A stretch of DNA of 64,000 nucleotides from Salvia splendens (Eukaryota; Streptophyta; Magnoliopsida; Lamiales; Lamiaceae). The stretch is taken from NCBI RefSeq assembly GCF_004379255.2, contig NC_056046.1, forward strand, positions 15,314,001-15,378,000, written 5' to 3'. The notes below the pieces were generated by a model. It saw only the letters and a list, made by a program, of their open reading frames with translations. It was not told the origin of the DNA and did no database searches. The position numbers and the translations under genes were made by a program. This document shows positions 10,590 to 23,900 of this stretch, one piece after another (positions within the stretch are counted from its first letter, which is position 1; each line of letters begins with the position of its first letter).

Positions 10590-12700
10590 AGAAATTTGGA
10601 CTTATACAATAAATTGGAACAAGACAATGGATAATTTAAATTGAAATAAGACGAATAAGGTGAAAATGATATCAATTTTATTGAATTTGAGTTGTAACGG
10701 ACAACGATACATTACAATTTACAATACATATACAAGTATACAACATACAATAATGTAATATAATTTGAAATTTGGACTTATACAATAAATTGGAACAAGA
10801 CAATAGATAATTTAAGTTGAAATAAGACGAATAAGATGAAAATGATATCAATTTTATTGAATTTGAGTTGTAACGGACATCGATACACTACAATTTACAA
10901 TACATATACAAGTATACAACATACAATAATGTAATATAAATTTGAAATTTGGACTTATACAATAAATTGGAACAAGACAATGGATAATTTAAATTGAAAT
11001 AAGACGAATAAGGTGAAAATGATATCAATTTTATTGAATTTGAGTTGTAACGGACAACGATACATTACAATTTACAATACATATACAAGTATACAACATA
11101 CAATAATGTAATATAATTTGAAATTTGGACTTATACAATAAATTGGAACAAGACAATGGATAATTTAAGTTGAAATAAGACGAATAAGATGAAAATGATA
11201 TCAATTTTATTGAATTTGAGTTGTAACGGACAACGATACACTACAATTTACAATAAATATACAAGTATACAACATACAATAATGTAATATAAATTTGAAA
11301 TTTGGACTTATACAATAAATTGGAACAAGACAATGAATAATTTAAATTGAAATAAGACGAATAAGATGAAAATGATATCAATTTTATTGAATTTGAGTTG
11401 TAACGGACAACGATACATTGCAATTTACAATACATATACAAGTATACAACATACAATAATGTAATATAAATTTAAAATTTGGACTTATACAATAAATTGG
11501 AACAAGACAATGGATAATTTAAGTTGAAATAAGACGAATAAGGTGAAAATGATATCAATTTTATTGAATTTGAGTTGTAACGGACAACGATACATTACAA
11601 TTTACAATACATATACAAGTATACAACATATAATAATGTAATATAAATTTAAAATTTGGACTTATACAATAAATTGGAACAAGACAATGGATAATTTAAG
11701 TTGAAATAAGACGAATAAGATGAAAATGATATCAATTTTATTGAATTTGAGTTGTAACGGACAACGATACACTACAATTTACAATACATATACAAGTATA
11801 CAACATACAATAATGTAATATAAATTTGAAATTTGGACTTATACAATAAATTGGAACAAGACAATGGATAATTTAAATTGAAATAAGACGAATAAGGTGA
11901 AAATGATATCAATTTTATTGAATTTGAGTTGTAACGGACAACGATACATTACCATTTACAATACATATACAAGTATACAACATACAATAATGTAATATAA
12001 TTTGAAATTTGGACTTATACAATAAATTGGAACAAGACAATGGATAATTTAAGTTGAAATAAGACGAATAAGATGAAAATGATATCAATTTTATTGAATT
12101 TGAGTTGTAACGGACAACGATACACTACAATTTACAATAAATATACAAGTATACAACATACAATAATGTAATATAAATTTGAAATTTGGACTTATACAAT
12201 AAATTGGAACAAGACAATGGATAATTTAAATTGAAATAAGACGAATAAGATGAAAATGATATCAATTTTATTGAATTTGAGTTGTAACGGACAACGATAT
12301 ATTGCAATTTACAATACATATACAAGTATACAACATACAATAATGTAATATAAATTTGAAATTTGGACTTATACAATAAATTGGAACAAGACAATGGATA
12401 ATTTAAGTTGAAATAAGACGAATAAGATGAAAATGATATCAATTTTATTGAATTTGAGTTGTAACGGACAACGATACATTACAATTTACAATACATATAC
12501 AAGTATACAACATACAATAATGTAATATAAATTTAAAATTTGGACTTATACAATAAATTGGAACAAGACAATGGATAATTTAAATTGAAATAAGACGAAT
12601 AAGATGAAAATGATATCAATTTTATTGAATTTGAGTTGTAACGGACAACGATACATTACAATTTACAATACATATACAAGTATGCAACATTGTATAATAG
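10590..12700. repeat. 12-copy tandem array, period about 177 bp
   Basis: The phrase GGACTTATACAATAAATTGG recurs at about 10598, 10774, 10951, 11127, 11304, 11481, 11658, 11835, 12011, 12188, 12365 and 12542, a spacing of 176-177 bp. Copies differ by a few substitutions; the AAATTG/AAGTTG variant largely alternates, suggesting amplification as dimers of about 354 bp. Open frames in the array are by-products of repetition and I do not regard them as genes. Confidence 0.95.
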
Positions 12701-12948
12701 AAATGTAGAAATATGGAACAATATATATTTTTTTGTTTAAGCAATTGAGAAAGAAAGACAACTTGTAGAACTACGGGAACAAGTATAAGTGTATAACAAT
12801 GCGTAATAAGAGTAGCACTTGAGTAATTAAATGGAAGCACAATAGCACAAATGATAAATTGGAGACAAAGAGAGAGAATTGAGAGATTGATGAGAGAAAC
12901 TCTTATTAACACACGAGTGGGGTGAATGTAAACGAGGATAGATTGGGG

Positions 12949-12960
12949 TATTTATAGATA
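12949..12960 (-). promoter_or_regulatory. TATA box of a lost hAT transposase gene
   Basis: Read leftward, TATCTATAAATA is followed by CCCCAATC and a pyrimidine-rich leader (CTCTCAATTCTCTCTC, about 12875-12890). This looks like the promoter and 5' leader of the missing transposase gene of this element. Without the coding region this is inference. Confidence 0.45.
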
Positions 12961-13339
12961 AAAATGGGGAGAAAATGGAAGAATTCGAATTTGAAATCTG
13001 AAAAAAAAAATTGAATTTTCGGAAAAACCGGCGGTTTTTGGCGGAAAACTGCCGGAACCGCCGGTTAACCGCCGGATTTCACGGTTAACTGCCGGTTTCC
13101 GGTCCAAAAACCACCGGAACCGGCTGGTTTTCACGCTCGAAAAGCTGCCCTCCCCGATGCCTTGGTTTCCGCGCCCGAACCGGCGGTTTATCCGTTTAAC
13201 CGGCGGTTCGGTGACGGTTCCGGTTCGAAAAATCTTGAACCTGAACCGGACCGCGACCCGAATTGCGACGGTTCCGGTTCAAGGAAATCGCCACGGTTCC
13301 GGTTCAGAACCGGAACCGGTGGGCATCTCTAATTTCACC

Positions 13340-14389
13340 CTCCTACTATAAATTGATAGACTATAGTACCATATTTGCACCAATTCTAAATTTCGGCCTT
13401 AGATGAAAGGCTTCAATTCTAGCTCAGAACTATGCAAAAGGAAATTGAATTCGCATGGAATCTACAAATGAAAACATTTGTGAAATATTTTAAAAGTTGA
13501 ATATAGTTTGCAGTTTGTATAAATCATCAATTATGAAGATAGACTTAAAAATGGAAGCTGTAGTATAGTAGGGGAATATCAATGTAGAGACGAAGTGTTT
13601 GGGCTTTCCCCACATAATGCGACCCAATAATCTTGGGCCGGCCGAGGCTCACTCACATGCAAGCTCAATTACTATTACACCCTTCCACTTCTTTGCATTT
13701 GTAAATAATCATTGGAAGTTAATTAAAACTAATACTAATCAAATATTTTTTTGTAAATAATCCTTGTGTGATTAAGTAACTAGTATATTACATAAATGAA
13801 AATTGATTAAAATTTACCTTTATTTGTTAAATCAATTTAGCAAATTTTTGAAGTGTCATAAACGATGATTAGTTGCTTAAGAAACGTAATGTTGATGTTT
13901 ATTCCCAACATATATCTTAGTTAGTGTTTTTAGTCCACTTGATGGCGCATGTATTCACAAAATTTATATTTTGATGTTCTTTACAATATGATTCTCTCAC
14001 ATCACTTCCAATATGGAATTTATAAGACAATTGCAAAAATAAAACTCAATGACTTAAAATTCCGTTTTTCAATTTTATAAAATTTACTAAAACTCATGAT
14101 TTGACTATTTACCTTATTTAATATTTACCTTATTTAAAAATATCAAATGAAAAGTACTTCCATAAAAATGGAATTCATGATAATAATTTAAAAAGATACT
14201 AATAATACGTGAAAGAATAAACATGGGAAAATATTATTTTCCAAGACATCACACCAAAGTGAAAGTTCGAAAAGATGAGACTTTTGTGGCGCCTTGGCAC
14301 ATGGGTGAGGGGTTGGTGTTCAGGATTTCCTTTTTTCCCTATGCAAAGAGCAGACAACTTGAACAATGTCAGAGGCTGGCAAAACTTTG
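13340..14389. other. AT-rich intergenic DNA
   Basis: No gene or defined element was recognised. Confidence 0.3.
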
Positions 14390-14752
14390 AAAGTAAAAGA
14401 AACTAAATGGTTGGAGGCATTTGAGGTGTGCACTTTTGTGGTTTAGCTGTTTTTTTACTTTCTTTCTGGTGTCTGTACTCTTCCGTTGTTGGTGTTTAGT
14501 TCTTGGTTGAGTTGGTGGTGTGGCTTTTTGTTGAGGAAGGGCTGGGGGTCGGGTTGTTGCTGGCTTGTAGTATTTGTTTGCTTAGCTTGGGATTTTTTGG
14601 GTTAATGGGCAAGTAGGCGGAGGATTTGCATACTCTTGTTGGTGTGAGTCGTGTGACTTTAAGTTGTTGCCTGTTTGTTTGTTTGTTAACAGCTCTTTTG
14701 CTCGCTGCACCTTCAGTTTGAGCATTTATTTTGTATAAAAAAAATATAGAAA
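14390..14752 (+). mobile_element. Possible 5'-truncated LINE 3' end
   Basis: A G/T-rich, non-coding stretch unlike its AT-rich surroundings ends GTATAAAAAAAATATAG. This is what the 3' UTR and short A-tail of a truncated plant L1-type LINE would look like. There is no reverse-transcriptase coding and I could not find a target duplication, so this is tentative. Confidence 0.35.
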
Positions 14753-16818
14753 AACATTATTTGTGACATAAAAATAAGAAGCAATTTTAAAGTATAATTG
14801 TCAAAAGGTATATATTTTTGTATTATTCTTATTAGGTTAAAACTATAAAATAAAAGAAAATTAAAAACTTAAAATCCAAAATCCAGAGAGGATAAATTTG
14901 CTGCATTTACGTAGTTCAATCTAAATAAAAAGCACTTCTTTAAATAATAAAGTTAAAAGCACTTTATGAAATAATAGGACAAGGTTCGAACTGGAATTAA
15001 TTGAAAAAAATAGTACTAATAATGTTTGCTTAAAGGATAATGGTCCCGTAAATGAAAAGGATTGGATATGCTCATTAATTCTTCCCTTATGGTTAGTTGA
15101 TTCTATTTCTAGATTAAAACTCGATTATAGAGAAATTTGTAAGAATGGTGAATTCGCTTTCGAGTTGTTTCTTTGGGTGAAATAATTGATGAAGCATGGT
15201 ATATAATTAGCTGTTTAAGTCCTTCTAGCACTAATGAAAATTATTGTAGCATGTGCCCCACAGTAAATTATGGTAGTTTTTATAATAATCCAGTACTATG
15301 TATAAATAGGGTAGTAATAAAACACAAACTCTATATAATAATAAACTTAAAACTCTTCAATACAGTGTCTGCATTGTGTCAACACATTGTAAAATTTCAA
15401 GATTTTGATGTCAACACAGCGTCAAACTGTTGATACTGTGTTGACATTTTTTGTTGTTGTTATCATCTTATCATTTGTTGACATTTTTTAACAGTCCAAA
15501 TTATAACTTAGAGTATATACAATATTTAGAGTTTTCATTTTATTATATCTTCTATGCAATATGTATATATATTAGATCGATGAATGTAGAGAGGGATTAA
15601 ATGGTGGGTAAAAAGAGGACGTTAGGTGGTGAAGGGAAGTTCTTGATGTGGAGTGTCTTTCTCGAAGTAGATCATTGTCGGAAGGTATAGTAAAAAGGTT
15701 AGAGAGACATTATATGTACTCTTGTTTATTTTGACAGAAACATTATTACCTCTTTCGAATAATTATCGACCAAACACAATAAAATCTTGGTACCATCTTA
15801 ACTGGTAAATTCATTGTCAATACCTAAACTCAATAGCTTGCAATTATTGGACCCAATTTGTACAATCTCACTTTTTTGCTTTTTTTTGTTCACGCTTATA
15901 TATACATTTGCTATACTTGTTCATAAATACATGTACTCTGAAATGGATTTCAAATTTTGAGTAACAATAAATGCACCGAAATATACAGCATTCTAAGAGG
16001 TTATAAGTTTATGCATGCGTATATAATACAATGATATATTGAAGAGCAAAAAATATGTCTAGTATTCTTTGACTGAGACTTGCATGAGCCATGAGGCATA
16101 ATTTCGATTGAATATGAACTCTTAAATGTTGATTAAATATTTCCCTTGAGTGTGCAAATGGAGATTAATTCATCAAATCTAAAACTAATAATAAAAATAA
16201 TAAAAAACACATACATAATCAATTAGAGATAAAGAATACGGAATCTGCATCTCGCCGAAATCTAGCAATAAAATCCTATATCGAGCTGGTTCAAAAAAAT
16301 TGAAGCAATATATAATTAGTTTTGTATTTGACATATGTTTTTTTTTTAATTTTCCTCTCTTTTTTGTAATGCAATCTTTGTTTCAGTCCAATTAAGCCAA
16401 TCATACCCCAATGGTTTGTTTTTCTATGCCTTGAGAGAAAAGTTAAAGCATATATGTATATATACCACTCTTTTAACATTTACTCAACTTTGTTTGATTG
16501 AAGGTTATTGATACATTCAGATTCGTGAGCACGCATAGAGGAGGTGTATAATCATTTTTTAAAAATAAAAATAAAAAAAGGGACTTAACACTAATTTTTT
16601 ATCTACACATGTATTTGAGGAATTGTGTTGGAAGGAATTTTAAAAATAAATTATCCTAGTGGAAAATTTACTGTCTATAATGCAATACGCGGAAATCCAT
16701 TAATAGCATCCACTAATGTTTTTTGCATTATAACATTATTATTTTGCATTATACATATCACATGACTGCATGAGGTTGGAAGTATATTATGACTGTAAGG
16801 AGTGGCAAGACACTAGTA

Positions 16819-16822
<4 letters not shown>
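14753..16822. other. Intergenic DNA with scattered short repeats
   Basis: No gene. Near 15375-15490 there are several TGTCAACACA/TGTGTTGACA motifs in both orientations, perhaps a decayed TIR element. At 16675-16760 TGCATTAT motifs occur, probably a remnant of the TA-targeting family found just downstream. Confidence 0.35.

Positions 16823-16889
<67 letters not shown>
16823..16889. repeat. (TA)n microsatellite, target of a TA-family element
   Basis: About 65 bp of uninterrupted alternating T and A immediately left of a TGCATTA-family element; a shorter (TA)n follows its right end at 17207-17222. Confidence 0.95.
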
Positions 16890-16892
<3 letters not shown>

Positions 16893-17206
16893 CGTTATTC
16901 TCCTATTCATCCCTTAGATCCTTTATTCTTCTTAATATGGGCCGTTAGATCTCATTCATCAACGGTCCAGATGATCTGCATTATTACACTATAATGGTGC
17001 ATTATTAGTCGGTGTGCATTATTCAACTGAAAATCTGCATTATTACACTATAATGGTGCATTATTAGTCGGTGTGCATTATTCAACTGAAAATCTGCATT
17101 ATTAAATGACACGTGGCACCAATCTAACCTTCAGATGACAAAATCGTAGGGCTGAGATTAAAAAGAACAAAGAACAAAAGATACAAAAAGGAAATAAATA
17201 TATCCC
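16890..17206 (-). mobile_element. Small TGCATTA-family element (copy 1)
   Basis: Read on the reverse strand, this 317-bp copy has the same two ends as the larger copies at 42.8 and 44.3 kb: GGGATATATTTATTTCC on one side and GAGCGTTATTCTCC (reverse of GGAGAATAATGCTC) on the other. (TA)n flanks both sides. Inside, a 61-bp unit containing CTGCATTATTACACTATAATGG and GTGCATTATTCAACTG motifs is tandemly duplicated. It has no coding capacity and is a MITE-like member of the family. Confidence 0.75.
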
Positions 17207-17980
17207 TATATATATATATATATCACATTAAAATTTTAAAATACACATATATATTTAAATTTAATCTAATTTTATTATATTGTAAAACACCCCAATCTAA
17301 TATCAAAATGATAGTCTTTATGAACCAAAAACACCGCAAATGCCCTATTTTATATGGAGTTCTAAATTGAAATTTTTACTCCACATATATTTCCACACAA
17401 ATGATACTAATATTACTACTATAATTTTAAAAGAATTTTAATTTGATTTTGATAATAAAGCTCAATTCAATTAGTAAGATACTTTAATCTTAAATGAATT
17501 GGTAATGGGTTCAATTAATCATGAAAGGAAACTCAATTTCGAATTTAGTGGATGTATCATGATATATTCCGGGCATCAGACGAATTACCAATATAACTTT
17601 ACTTTTTCAAGTTAATAATTAAATTAACAAGGTTTATTAACAAGGCTTGAAGCCTTGAACTCCGAGTCAAAATCACATAGTAGTAGTTCATAGACACTAT
17701 TTCATGGTATATTAAATGATTATACCTTTTGTACGGATATTGAAAAGGTGACAGGATGAAGATGGATATGTGGCGAAAAATTATAATCCCACCTTCCACC
17801 AAAAATTTTCGCTTATTTCTTTTTCCGTTCGTCCTTAAAAATTTGTCACATTTCAATTTTACCATTTATAGTAGTAGGTTCTACATTCCACTAACTTATT
17901 CTCACTCACATTTTATTTTAAAATTAATATATAAAAGTAGGATCCACGTGCCATTAACTTTTTCAACTCACTTTCTATTA
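17207..17980. other. Intergenic DNA with a truncated Stowaway relic
   Basis: No gene. From about 17765 to 17975 the sequence matches the interior layout of Stowaway elements (CATTTATAGTAGTAGG, CATTCCACTAAC, CACATTTTATTTTA), but the outer ends are lost and an intact Stowaway abuts it. Confidence 0.45.
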
Positions 17981-18231
17981 CTCCCTCCGTCCCATTTTAG
18001 GAGTCTCAGTTGAGTTCGGTACAGATTTTAAGAAATGTAAAGGAAAGTTGGTGAAAAAAGATAGTGGAATGTGAGTCATATTTTTTATATTAATTTTATA
18101 ATAAAATGTGGGTGGAAAAGAGTTAGTAGAATGTGGGGCCTAATACCATTTATGGAATATTCCAACCGAAACTTCTAAAGTGGGACACCAAAAAATGGTT
18201 AATCGGGACTCCTAAAGTGGGACGGAGGGAG
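17981..18231. mobile_element. Stowaway MITE (Tc1/mariner)
   Basis: Perfect terminal inverted repeats CTCCCTCCGTCCC...GGGACGGAGGGAG are flanked by TA (17979-17980 and 18232-18233), the classical Stowaway signature. The 251-bp interior is AT-rich and non-coding. Confidence 0.95.
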
Positions 18232-18271
18232 TACATTTCTTAAAACTCATGCGAGTCAAATGGAGAGAGTA

Positions 18272-18541
<270 letters not shown>

Positions 18542-19031
18542 TCCAGAGATCCATAGTTATGGATGAGATAGATGGAAGTAGTTGAGAATTGGAGACTGAA
18601 AAAATTTAGGCAGGGACACTGACTCAAAACATTATCATTCATATTTTAATTGCATCGAAACCTAGGTTGCCTGCCACGTTCATTCATGTTTAAATTTAGT
18701 ATTTTACCATCATGGATAAACATTGCCAACTGCAAAAAAAATAAGCCTACTCAAATGAGCAGGCATTTCATTTTCATCTATTTTTTCAGTTTGGTTGAGA
18801 GATTTTGTTTGGTTTAATTTTAATTGATTGGTGAACATCATTAAGTTTTTTTCGTTTAAAATACACAAATATTGCAATGTTTTAATTTTTCACACTACTG
18901 TGGATTGCACCAAATTAAAGATACCATGAAATGAGAAATTAATTAAAATCAGCGTGTCTAGCTTAAGTAGCCTGAACGAATTGCATATCCCACAATGTAG
19001 TTTAATTTTATATTCCATTCGCCCTCAAACA
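18542..19031. other. Intergenic DNA
   Basis: Nothing recognised between the microsatellite and the Harbinger element. Confidence 0.3.
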
Positions 19032-19358
19032 TTAGAGCATCCACTAAGCGTCCCGCGCGCGGCTCGCGTTGCAACCCTCGTCCCGTCCCGTAGCCCGTCC
19101 CGTAGCCCGCATCCGCGAGACAAGGGATGCGCCGGCCCGTCACGCGCCCGGGCGACGTGGCGCGCCCCCGATGCATGCGTGACGCCTACTCGCTGACCGG
19201 CGAGTGGGCGTCGTCACGGATGACGCAATAATTCATTTTTTTTAAAAAATTCGATTTTTTTAAAAAAATCGAATTTTAATAAAAAAAAATTCAAACAGTA
19301 ATGTTACCGTTAATTTTTTATTTTCTTTTTTTTTTTAATTTTATTTATTTATTTACTC

Positions 19359-19366
19359 TATAAATA
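19359..19366 (+). promoter_or_regulatory. TATA box of the Harbinger transposase gene
   Basis: TATAAATA lies 96 bp before the ATG at 19462, followed by a CA-rich leader (TTTCACACACAAACGCAC) typical of plant transcription starts. Confidence 0.6.
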
Positions 19367-19461
19367 ATCCTATTTCGTACTCATTTCACACACAAACGCA
19401 CATCTATTCCTCTCAAATCCTCTCTATCACTCCAATTTCCAACTTAAATCAACTCAAACAA

Positions 19462-20718
19462 ATGGATCCTTTTGAGGAAATGCGTCAATTAATGGAACAA
19501 TCACTTGAAGAAGATCGACGACGAGAGGCGGAGGAAGCCGCGCCACCCCCACGACGCTCCCGGAAGTACATCAATCGGAACCGGGAGGAAGCCGCCGCAC
19601 GGTTAGTGCGCGACTACTTCTGCGATAACCCGAGTTGGGGAGATACCTACTTCCGTCGCCGTTTCCGCATGAGTAAACCGCTATTTCTCCACATAGCTAA
19701 TACTTTGGCGGCCCGGGAAGAGTTCTTCCGAGAAGAGTTCGACGCGGTCGGCCGTCCCAGCCACACGACGCTGCAGAAATGTACTGCAGTCATCCGTCAG
19801 CTTGCGACTGGACAAACGGCCGACATATTCGACGAATACCTCCACATCGGAGACACCACTGGGCGCATGTGCTTGCTCAACTTCTGCAGAGGCGTCCGGG
19901 CAGCCTTCAGTGACGAATTTCTCCGGAGGCCAAGCACGGACGATTGTCAGTTTCTCCTCAACCTGCACGAACAAGTGCACGGATTCCCCGGGATGCTTGG
20001 CAGTGTCGATTGCATGCACTGACAATGGAAGAATTGCCCGGTGGCTTGGAGGGGGTCCTACACGAGCGGCCACAAAGGCACCCACCCAACCGTTGTACTC
20101 GAGGTCGTTGCCGACTATCGGCTTTGGATCTGGCACGCGTACTTCGGGGTCCCTGGCTCGAACAACGACGTAAACGTGCTCCACCAGTCCGATCTGTTTA
20201 CCGAAGTTTTGGATGGTAAAGCGCCGGCCATCAACTTCGTCGCCAACAACCGGCGGTATAAAATGGGGTACTATCTCGCCAACGGCATCTACCCGAAGTG
20301 GCCGACCTTCGTGAAGACGTGCGGCAGGCCTGCGAACCCAAAGCAGGCTCTTTTTGCGCAGAAGCAGGAGGCTGCGCGCAAGGATGTGGAGAGGGCGTTT
20401 GGGGTTCTCCAAGCGCGCTTCAACATCATCAAAGCCCCGGCTCGTTCCTGGTTCATGGAGAGCATGGTTGACATCATGTATACGTGCATAATCTTGCACA
20501 ACATGATTGTCCGAGACGAAGGATCCGATGCGGGAAATTGGTTCGACCCCGAATCTCCCGGAAGCTCAACCGCAAGTAGTCCGCCGCGAAGTGGAGCGCA
20601 TCCGTCTATACAAGAACGGTTGGCTATTCGGGCAAGGACACGCGACTCTAGCGCCCACACCCAACTCCAAGAGGATCTAATTGATCACATTTGGGAAAAC
20701 TTTGGCGGAGAAGATTAA
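19462..20718 (+). pseudogene. Harbinger (ALP1-like) DDE transposase with one premature stop
   Basis: The frame from ATG 19462 to the stop at 20716-20718 covers 418 codons and is broken only by TGA at 20020-20022. That codon sits where the family has tryptophan, right after the first catalytic aspartate in GSVDCMH; TGG to TGA is a one-base change. The rest is intact: an N-terminal helix-rich region (RRRFRMSKPLFLHIANTL), the second aspartate in GVPGSNNDVNVL, and the catalytic glutamate in RKDVERAFGVLQARFNI. The product would cut and paste Harbinger DNA, normally with a Myb/SANT-like partner for nuclear import and DNA binding. As it stands the protein would end before the second and third catalytic residues. 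Confidence 0.92.
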
Positions 20719-20953
20719 ATTATGTCATTTTTTTTTTTTAGAATTTTAATTATGTCTTTTTTTCTTTTTTTTTTAAGTTTAAGTTGTAATGTTGTTTTAA
20801 TTTTAATGAATTGTGTTTGTTTAAATTTAATTGGGTTGTAAAAAAAAATAAAAAATGAAATTGAATGAATAGTAATTAAGGGACGGTTAAGGGACGGAGC
20901 GTTGCAGGTTTCGTCCCTTAGTTAAGGGATGGAGGAAAAAAGGACAGTGGGGC

Positions 20954-23900
20954 TGTAACACCCCTTACCCGATTAATTTAATAATCGAATAAGTGATGTC
21001 ACCTTTTGGTACAAATCCGGACTTAACAGAAAATCCTTGATTCTTTTTTTTATACAAAGATATATCATTTTCCTTTCCTTGGTAAACGGAAAAACTGCTA
21101 TATGACATCTGAAATTAGACCATAAACCTGTTTCTAAAAGCCTATATATATATTTATACAACCTGGAAAACGAAGTAAATGAAACGTCTTAACTATATTA
21201 CACTTGCTATACATGCCACATCTAACATATCCGAAAGAGTTTTCTGAACACAAAAAGGTTGGCTAGTGACCCGACTTGAGCAGCCGTAAATCGAAAGTGC
21301 TAATCTGCAGGGGGAAAAGAAAGGGGTGAGCTTCAACAAGTCCAGTAGTATACTCAACATTAGAGCCTAATTTCCGGAGTTAAGTAAACATTATACAACC
21401 TATGTGTTTACAATATTAACCCTTGAATATTATCCAGAACCAACATTCTCATAAACATATACATATCAAAATAACCAACACTAAAAGTCTGATCTTTCCT
21501 CCTTTGATTTCTTGGGACTTACTGAAGGCATAATCATATAATCTCATAATATATCAATAAATATGATCAATTATCAATTGCTAGTGTCGAGCAACATCAT
21601 AACTTCACACAACGTCAAATCATATCAAACAATGTCAGATTCACCCTTTTTGCATCAGAGGATCATTAACATCATAATATATCATTTAGCATCACATAAT
21701 ATCGTTTTTCACATAAGAATATAGCTTTCACATATCCAAACACATATAACAAAATCTGCTCTCATATACCAGATACATCAGAGTTATAACAGAGGTTTCA
21801 CATTATCAGATATCATAACACATATAACAATCACCCTTGTTCTCACATATCAGAACACATATAACAATCACCCTTGTTCTCACATATCAGAACACATATA
21901 GCAATCACCCTTGTTCTCACATATCAGAACACATATAGCCCCCATTAAGTGCTTAGTGACAAACTAAGGTACGCGGACCAGATCAAAAACAGAATCAGAT
22001 ACAGACGCGGTCATGGTCCTCGAGAGGACGCCGCACAGACTACCCATTAGGGTACAAACAGATAATCCCGGGAACAGACCACCCATAGGGTGTATAGATA
22101 GGGGTAATCCCGGGAACAGACCACCCATAGGGTGTATATCAGACAGATCAGATAGGGGCCCATCAGATAACAGACGATCATCGCTTCGGTTATCCAGAAG
22201 ACGAGATATCACAGATAATGCAGCGCTGTTGTCCTATGGCATGCCAATTGTACCCACAGAATACACTCAAGCACGGGGCGTAAACACAAACAAATATACT
22301 TTATATCTGACAATTTCCGACATTCACATCAACGCATACAGATCAGACATCATCACAGACATCATCAGACATTTTCACATGTAAATCATATAAGTATACA
22401 TTTCATAGTAATATATCATTTATCTCATTTACCTTCCAACCACATTTATATTCATTTTCTCATCAGATTACTTATTTCCAATAATCTTTAACATATCAGA
22501 TCAACAACTTCTTTCACACCATCTCATATCAAATAAACAGATAAATTCCAATTCTATCAATATCATTACATATCCAATATTCACATATTTCACGTCATAA
22601 GCAAAATATATAGATCACATAATGTATCACCGATTAACACACAATATTCTATATGTAATCACGTAAACTTAATTCAGGAATTAAGACTACCTCGAAATCC
22701 AAAACGCCCTTGACACACGAATCCCTTTATTCCTGCTCCTTGTCCTTGTCCTTGTTATTTCCTGGGGTAGGATTACCCTTCAATATATATTTCGCTCTCG
22801 CATATAAAGTATCAAATTCATACAGTTAACCATTATTTTCTAACTTAATTTCATAATTCTTGTCTATTATTTATGCATGTATACTACAAAATATTAGATT
22901 AGTCAAAAACAACTATTTCTCCTTCAAGATTTCACATTAGGAAATATATCTTCATATACTAGTCCAAAAATAAGGTTAAAGCATAAGCATTTCAACTTTT
23001 ATCATGTCCCAAGATTTTACAGAATTTGCACCGACTTTGAAAAATCATTCTGGTCAACAACGAAGTCGAAATTCAACGTAACCCGATGAAAATAAAAGCC
23101 ATGACGGTCTATTTTATGGGGATTAACTTTGGACTTCAAATTCTAATTTGTTTAGGGTTTATGTCTGTTTTATTCAAACCTGGCAGAACAGGGGCAGTCT
23201 CATTACAAAAATCACTATAAATTCATTTGAACTCGGATGAAGCTGAATTTTGGTCACATGGCAGAAGACACATAAAAGTATGTTCAGTTAAAATTTGGTA
23301 AGAAAATGAGGTCGTTTACTTGGTTAAACGGGACTTGTAACATGCTGCCAGAACAGGGCACAGTAGCTGTTTCCTTAATTTCCTTCACTGCAACAAGATT
23401 TCTACTTGTATACTTCAAATACATACATACTATCTAAGATAATCCAACTATATACTCTAATCATCCCAATAATTTCGTTAGATTTCCCACATAATTCAAT
23501 CAACAAGTATCACCGATCAAACAACACAATCAATGACAAACCGAACATTACAATTGAACACCCGTTGTGATTAATCTGAAGTTGCGAAAGGAACATAATA
23601 GTAATGAAACTTATCTTTCGGGGTTGTGCGTGGATGTTCGGGTTGATTTCGGGGCTGTTCGGAGTTGATTCGGGTTGAATGGGAGTGTTTCGGGGCTGCT
23701 GTAACAGCAGCGGCTGATTAACCACGGCGGCGACGGCGGAATTTCAGCGACAGCGGCTGAGCAACGTCTGCCCGTCCCCCCGTCGCTGCGTCGGCGTTTT
23801 TCCGCAAAGGAGACGACGGCGGTGGCTGATTCTGGAGATGGAAATCGAGGTGCAGGGGACCCAACGGTGGCAGTGGCAGTCGCCAACTCCGGCGAGTTGA

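Larger units (their letters stand above)
10386..13331. mobile_element. Non-autonomous hAT element carrying a tandem-repeat array
   Basis: The ends TAGTGTTGCCC (left) and TAGAGATGCCC (right, reversed) are Ac/Tag-like hAT termini. The flanks ATTTCACG (10378-10385) and ATTTCACC (13332-13339) form an 8-bp duplication with one mismatch. Inside each end, about 200-300 bp are packed with GGTTCCGGTTC and AACCGGCGG motifs in both orientations, the clustered subterminal sites expected to bind a hAT transposase. Between them are the 177-bp tandem array and, on the right, a relic promoter and leader read leftward. No transposase coding sequence remains, so movement would require a related autonomous element. 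Confidence 0.88.

Noticed and set aside
11241..12442. Repeated reverse-strand open frames of 70-105 codons
   Set aside because: They recur with the 177-bp tandem unit and break at unit variants; they reflect repetition, not a gene.
10386..13331. CRISPR array
   Set aside because: The repeats are long, contiguous, near-identical and within a transposon of a plant nuclear genome; there are no spacers or cas genes.
19681..20499. 272-codon open frame antisense to the Harbinger transposase
   Set aside because: It is an overlap shadow of the GC-rich transposase gene, with no family motif.
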